Part shown: in pieces, positions 41,592 to 41,726 of the stretch
How positions within the stretch are numbered: the stretch's first letter is position 1
Layout: each line of letters begins with the position of its first letter
From: Pseudoalteromonas prydzensis
GTDB lineage: Bacteria; Pseudomonadota; Gammaproteobacteria; Enterobacterales; Alteromonadaceae
Assembly: GCF_011050055.1 (NCBI RefSeq)
Contig: NZ_DRGM01000046.1
Span: 1 to 41,726 of the forward strand
Reading direction: 5' to 3'
DNA: 41,726 nt
Notes under the pieces: model-generated
The model's database searches: none
Told to the model about the DNA's origin: nothing
What the model saw: only the letters and a program-made list of their open reading frames with translations
Translations under genes and position numbers: made by a program

Positions 41592-41726
41592 GTGTACGCC
41601 CGACATGGGCATTGACTTATGAGGTGAAAGTCCTCTGTAGGGAGATCACCGTTTAAATAACATACTGTTATTAAACGATAACTACTAGCGAATGGCAAGG
41701 GCTAAATCGCGAGAGATAGTCTGGAG
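41592..41726 (+). mobile_element. 5' end of a group II intron (domain I), cut by the window edge
   Basis: The sequence starts GTGTACGCCCGACATGGGC, fitting the GTGYG start of group II introns, followed by GAGGTGAAAGTCCTC, a stem with CGTTTAAATAAC/GTTATTAAACG, and GCGAATGGCAAGGGC, all typical of domain I of bacterial introns. The maturase gene and 3' end would lie beyond the window. The 5' exon is the attC-like hairpin region. Confidence 0.82.

Noticed and set aside
37549..41600. CRISPR array
   Set aside because: The repeats are hundreds of bases long, few, irregularly spaced and contain genes between them, with no cas gene nearby.
41501..41698. 65-residue minus-strand open frame over the intron 5' end
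   Set aside because: It spans the attC-like hairpin and group II intron domain I, which explain the sequence better than a protein.

Overview
The window looks like roughly 42 kb of chromosome from a marine gammaproteobacterium of the Alteromonadales, most likely Pseudoalteromonas or a close relative. The base composition is AT-rich. Proteins such as RMF, FabA, MiaE, MaeA, YbiT, rhombosortase, an AcuI/AcuR pair and a TgpA/DUF58/MoxR block fit that group. This assignment comes from recognising protein families by eye, not from a search.

Region 1 (1-4020) is an acrylate-detoxification locus damaged by insertion sequences. The window opens in the tail of one IS4-family, IS50-like element, followed by a 14-unit heptamer tandem repeat. 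The acrylyl-CoA reductase gene acuI is intact. Its upstream TetR-type regulator gene acuR is cut in two by a complete 1.5-kb IS50-like element (2199-3698) flanked by a 10-bp direct repeat. Removing the IS and one repeat copy restores one continuous 211-residue AcuR-like frame. Two copies of an operator-like sequence remain, one before acuR and one before acuI.

Region 2 (4021-37300) is mostly ordinary core chromosome. It holds rmf, fabA with a perfect 24-bp FabR-type palindrome, a 6-carboxytetrahydropterin synthase-like gene overlapping an M23 peptidase, and an acyl-CoA thioesterase. Next is a tightly packed minus-strand block: response regulator, moxR, DUF58, tgpA, Na+/H+ antiporter. A small DUF3693-like regulator follows, with two 20-bp operators and a decayed intergenic region. 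Further on are miaE, a sulfotransferase-like gene, a solute-binding protein, MAPEG and DUF2254 membrane proteins, a SIMPL protein, maeA, ggt, a rhombosortase, a lipoprotein S9 peptidase, a secreted EEP-family nuclease/phosphatase, yeiH, purEK, ybiT (apparently with an AUC start codon), a porin, a TetR regulator, an esterase and a GNAT acetyltransferase.

Region 3 (37549-41726) is an accessory mosaic. Three minus-strand gene units (a secreted beta-propeller protein, a YefM-YoeB toxin-antitoxin pair, and an unknown membrane-anchored protein) are each bordered on the left by the 3' end of a group II intron (last residues of the maturase in two copies, then domain V/VI-like hairpins, stopping abruptly at CCCGATT). 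Each is bordered on the right by the same IS end (GAGCCTGTA...). Two spacers also share a 106-bp hairpin element. The window closes inside the 5' domain I of a group II intron that begins at 41592, next to a large attC-like hairpin. This repeated gene-plus-relic layout is the most unusual structure in the window.
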